Source: Pseudochrobactrum saccharolyticum
GTDB lineage: Bacteria > Pseudomonadota > Alphaproteobacteria > Rhizobiales > Rhizobiaceae
Assembly: GCF_008801715.1 (NCBI RefSeq)
Contig: NZ_VZPG01000002.1
Coordinates: 496,001 to 560,000 of the forward strand
DNA length: 64,000 bases
Direction of reading: 5' to 3'
Below are positions 63,601 through 64,000 of the stretch, in pieces; the first letter of the stretch is position 1, and every line of letters starts with the position of its first letter. The position numbers and the translations under genes are program-made. The notes beneath the pieces are model-generated. The model saw nothing but the letters and a program-made list of their open reading frames with translations. It made no database searches and was not told the origin of the DNA.

Positions 63601-64000
63601 TTAAACAGCTTCATAGGCCGGATAATCGGTATAACCCTTTTGCGCACCGCCATAGAAAGTTGTGTGATCGGCCGGTGCCAGCGGCCAGCCGCGCTGCATA
63701 CGCTCGGCCAGATCAGGATTTGAGATATATGGCCGGCCGAAAGCCACCAGATCTGTAAGCCCTTCATCGAGAACACGCTCAGCCGTTTCCTGCATATAGC
63801 CGCCGGCAAAGATCAATGTGCCCTGATAAACCTCACGGAACTTCTTCAGGAATTCACGGCCTTCTTCTTTTGCCAGCAAACCACCGGCATTGCCGATATG
63901 AATATAAGCCAGTTTGCGGGCGGACAGCTCGGCAGCCAGTGTCAGCCATGTCTCCTCCTCCCCGTCAAAGGCATGAAGATCAAACAGGCGACTGAAAGGT
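63601..64000 (-). CDS. Alkene reductase of the Old Yellow Enzyme family (C-terminal part)
   Basis: The last 132 codons of a gene that continues beyond the right edge. Visible blocks: SARKLAYIHIGNAGG, LIFAGGYMQETAERVLDEGL and DLVAFGRPYISNPDLAERMQ, ending YTDYPAY: the FMN phosphate-binding end of the TIM barrel in NemA/xenobiotic reductases. It reduces activated C=C bonds or nitro compounds with NAD(P)H. Same strand as rpsB but upstream of it with its own stop; unrelated function. Confidence 0.88.
   Translation of the reverse strand, partial: PFSRLFDLHAFDGEEETWLTLAAELSARKLAYIHIGNAGGLLAKEEGREFLKKFREVYQGTLIFAGGYMQETAERVLDEGLTDLVAFGRPYISNPDLAERMQRGWPLAPADHTTFYGGAQKGYTDYPAYEAV

Overview
The window is a piece of an alphaproteobacterial chromosome, most likely Hyphomicrobiales (Rhizobiales) and close to Brucella, Ochrobactrum and Pseudochrobactrum. 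The evidence is gene content and order: dusB-ntrB-ntrC-ntrY-ntrX-trkA with hfq-hflX, a PDH E1-beta carrying its own lipoyl domain, a fused ispDF, lpxI instead of lpxH, and about 105-110 bp intergenic elements made of two palindromes, like the RIME elements of rhizobia. By eye the GC content is near one half, lower than in classical Brucella; this was not computed. Almost all of the window is conserved housekeeping DNA.

Layout: 1-305 is the 5' end of glmU and 512-1258 is ccdA (both minus). 1625-2104 is a tandem duplication of tRNA-Lys(UUU), each copy with its own promoter. 2436-6073 (plus) holds a fused VOC dioxygenase/hydrolase, a zinc chaperone-like gene (aztD) behind a Zur-like palindrome, and an unknown secreted cysteine protein. 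6129-12853 (minus) is the proteostasis block lon, clpX, clpP, then hflX. 13069-23822 (minus) runs from dusB through ntrB, ntrC, a small TonB/TolA-like secreted protein, ntrY, ntrX, trkA, a DXD glycosyltransferase and hfq. 24129-25899 (plus) is ispDF, with an apparent ATT start, and a cinA-type amidohydrolase whose 5' end is built from a dispersed repeat. 25906-34442 (minus) is the pyruvate dehydrogenase/lipoate block: ftsB, pdhA, pdhB, pdhC, SGNH hydrolase, lpd, a small membrane protein, lipA, ratA. eno and an L,D-transpeptidase follow on minus at 34754-38362.

38700-44411 carries class I fumarase (plus), a DUF971 gene (minus) and the molybdenum cofactor genes moaA, mobA and mobB with an EamA transporter (plus). 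44735-48524 (plus) is a polar amino acid ABC uptake locus with two paralogous binding proteins, each behind the same promoter sequence, and two permeases but no ATPase. 48706-63317 (minus) is the classic translation/envelope cluster, in transcription order rpsB, tsf, pyrH, frr, uppS, cdsA, rseP, bamA, lpxD, fabZ, lpxA, lpxI, lpxB. The window ends in the 3' part of an Old Yellow Enzyme-family reductase.

I found no CRISPR array, prophage, transposase, toxin-antitoxin pair or defence island, and nothing that is clearly a new multi-gene system. The best leads are small: a palindromic repeat that has replaced the start of cinA, an ATT start for ispDF, matched promoters of the duplicated binding proteins, the lone aztD with a Zur-like site, a hairpin that would mask the lpxD ribosome-binding site, and three poorly characterised proteins inserted in otherwise conserved neighbourhoods.
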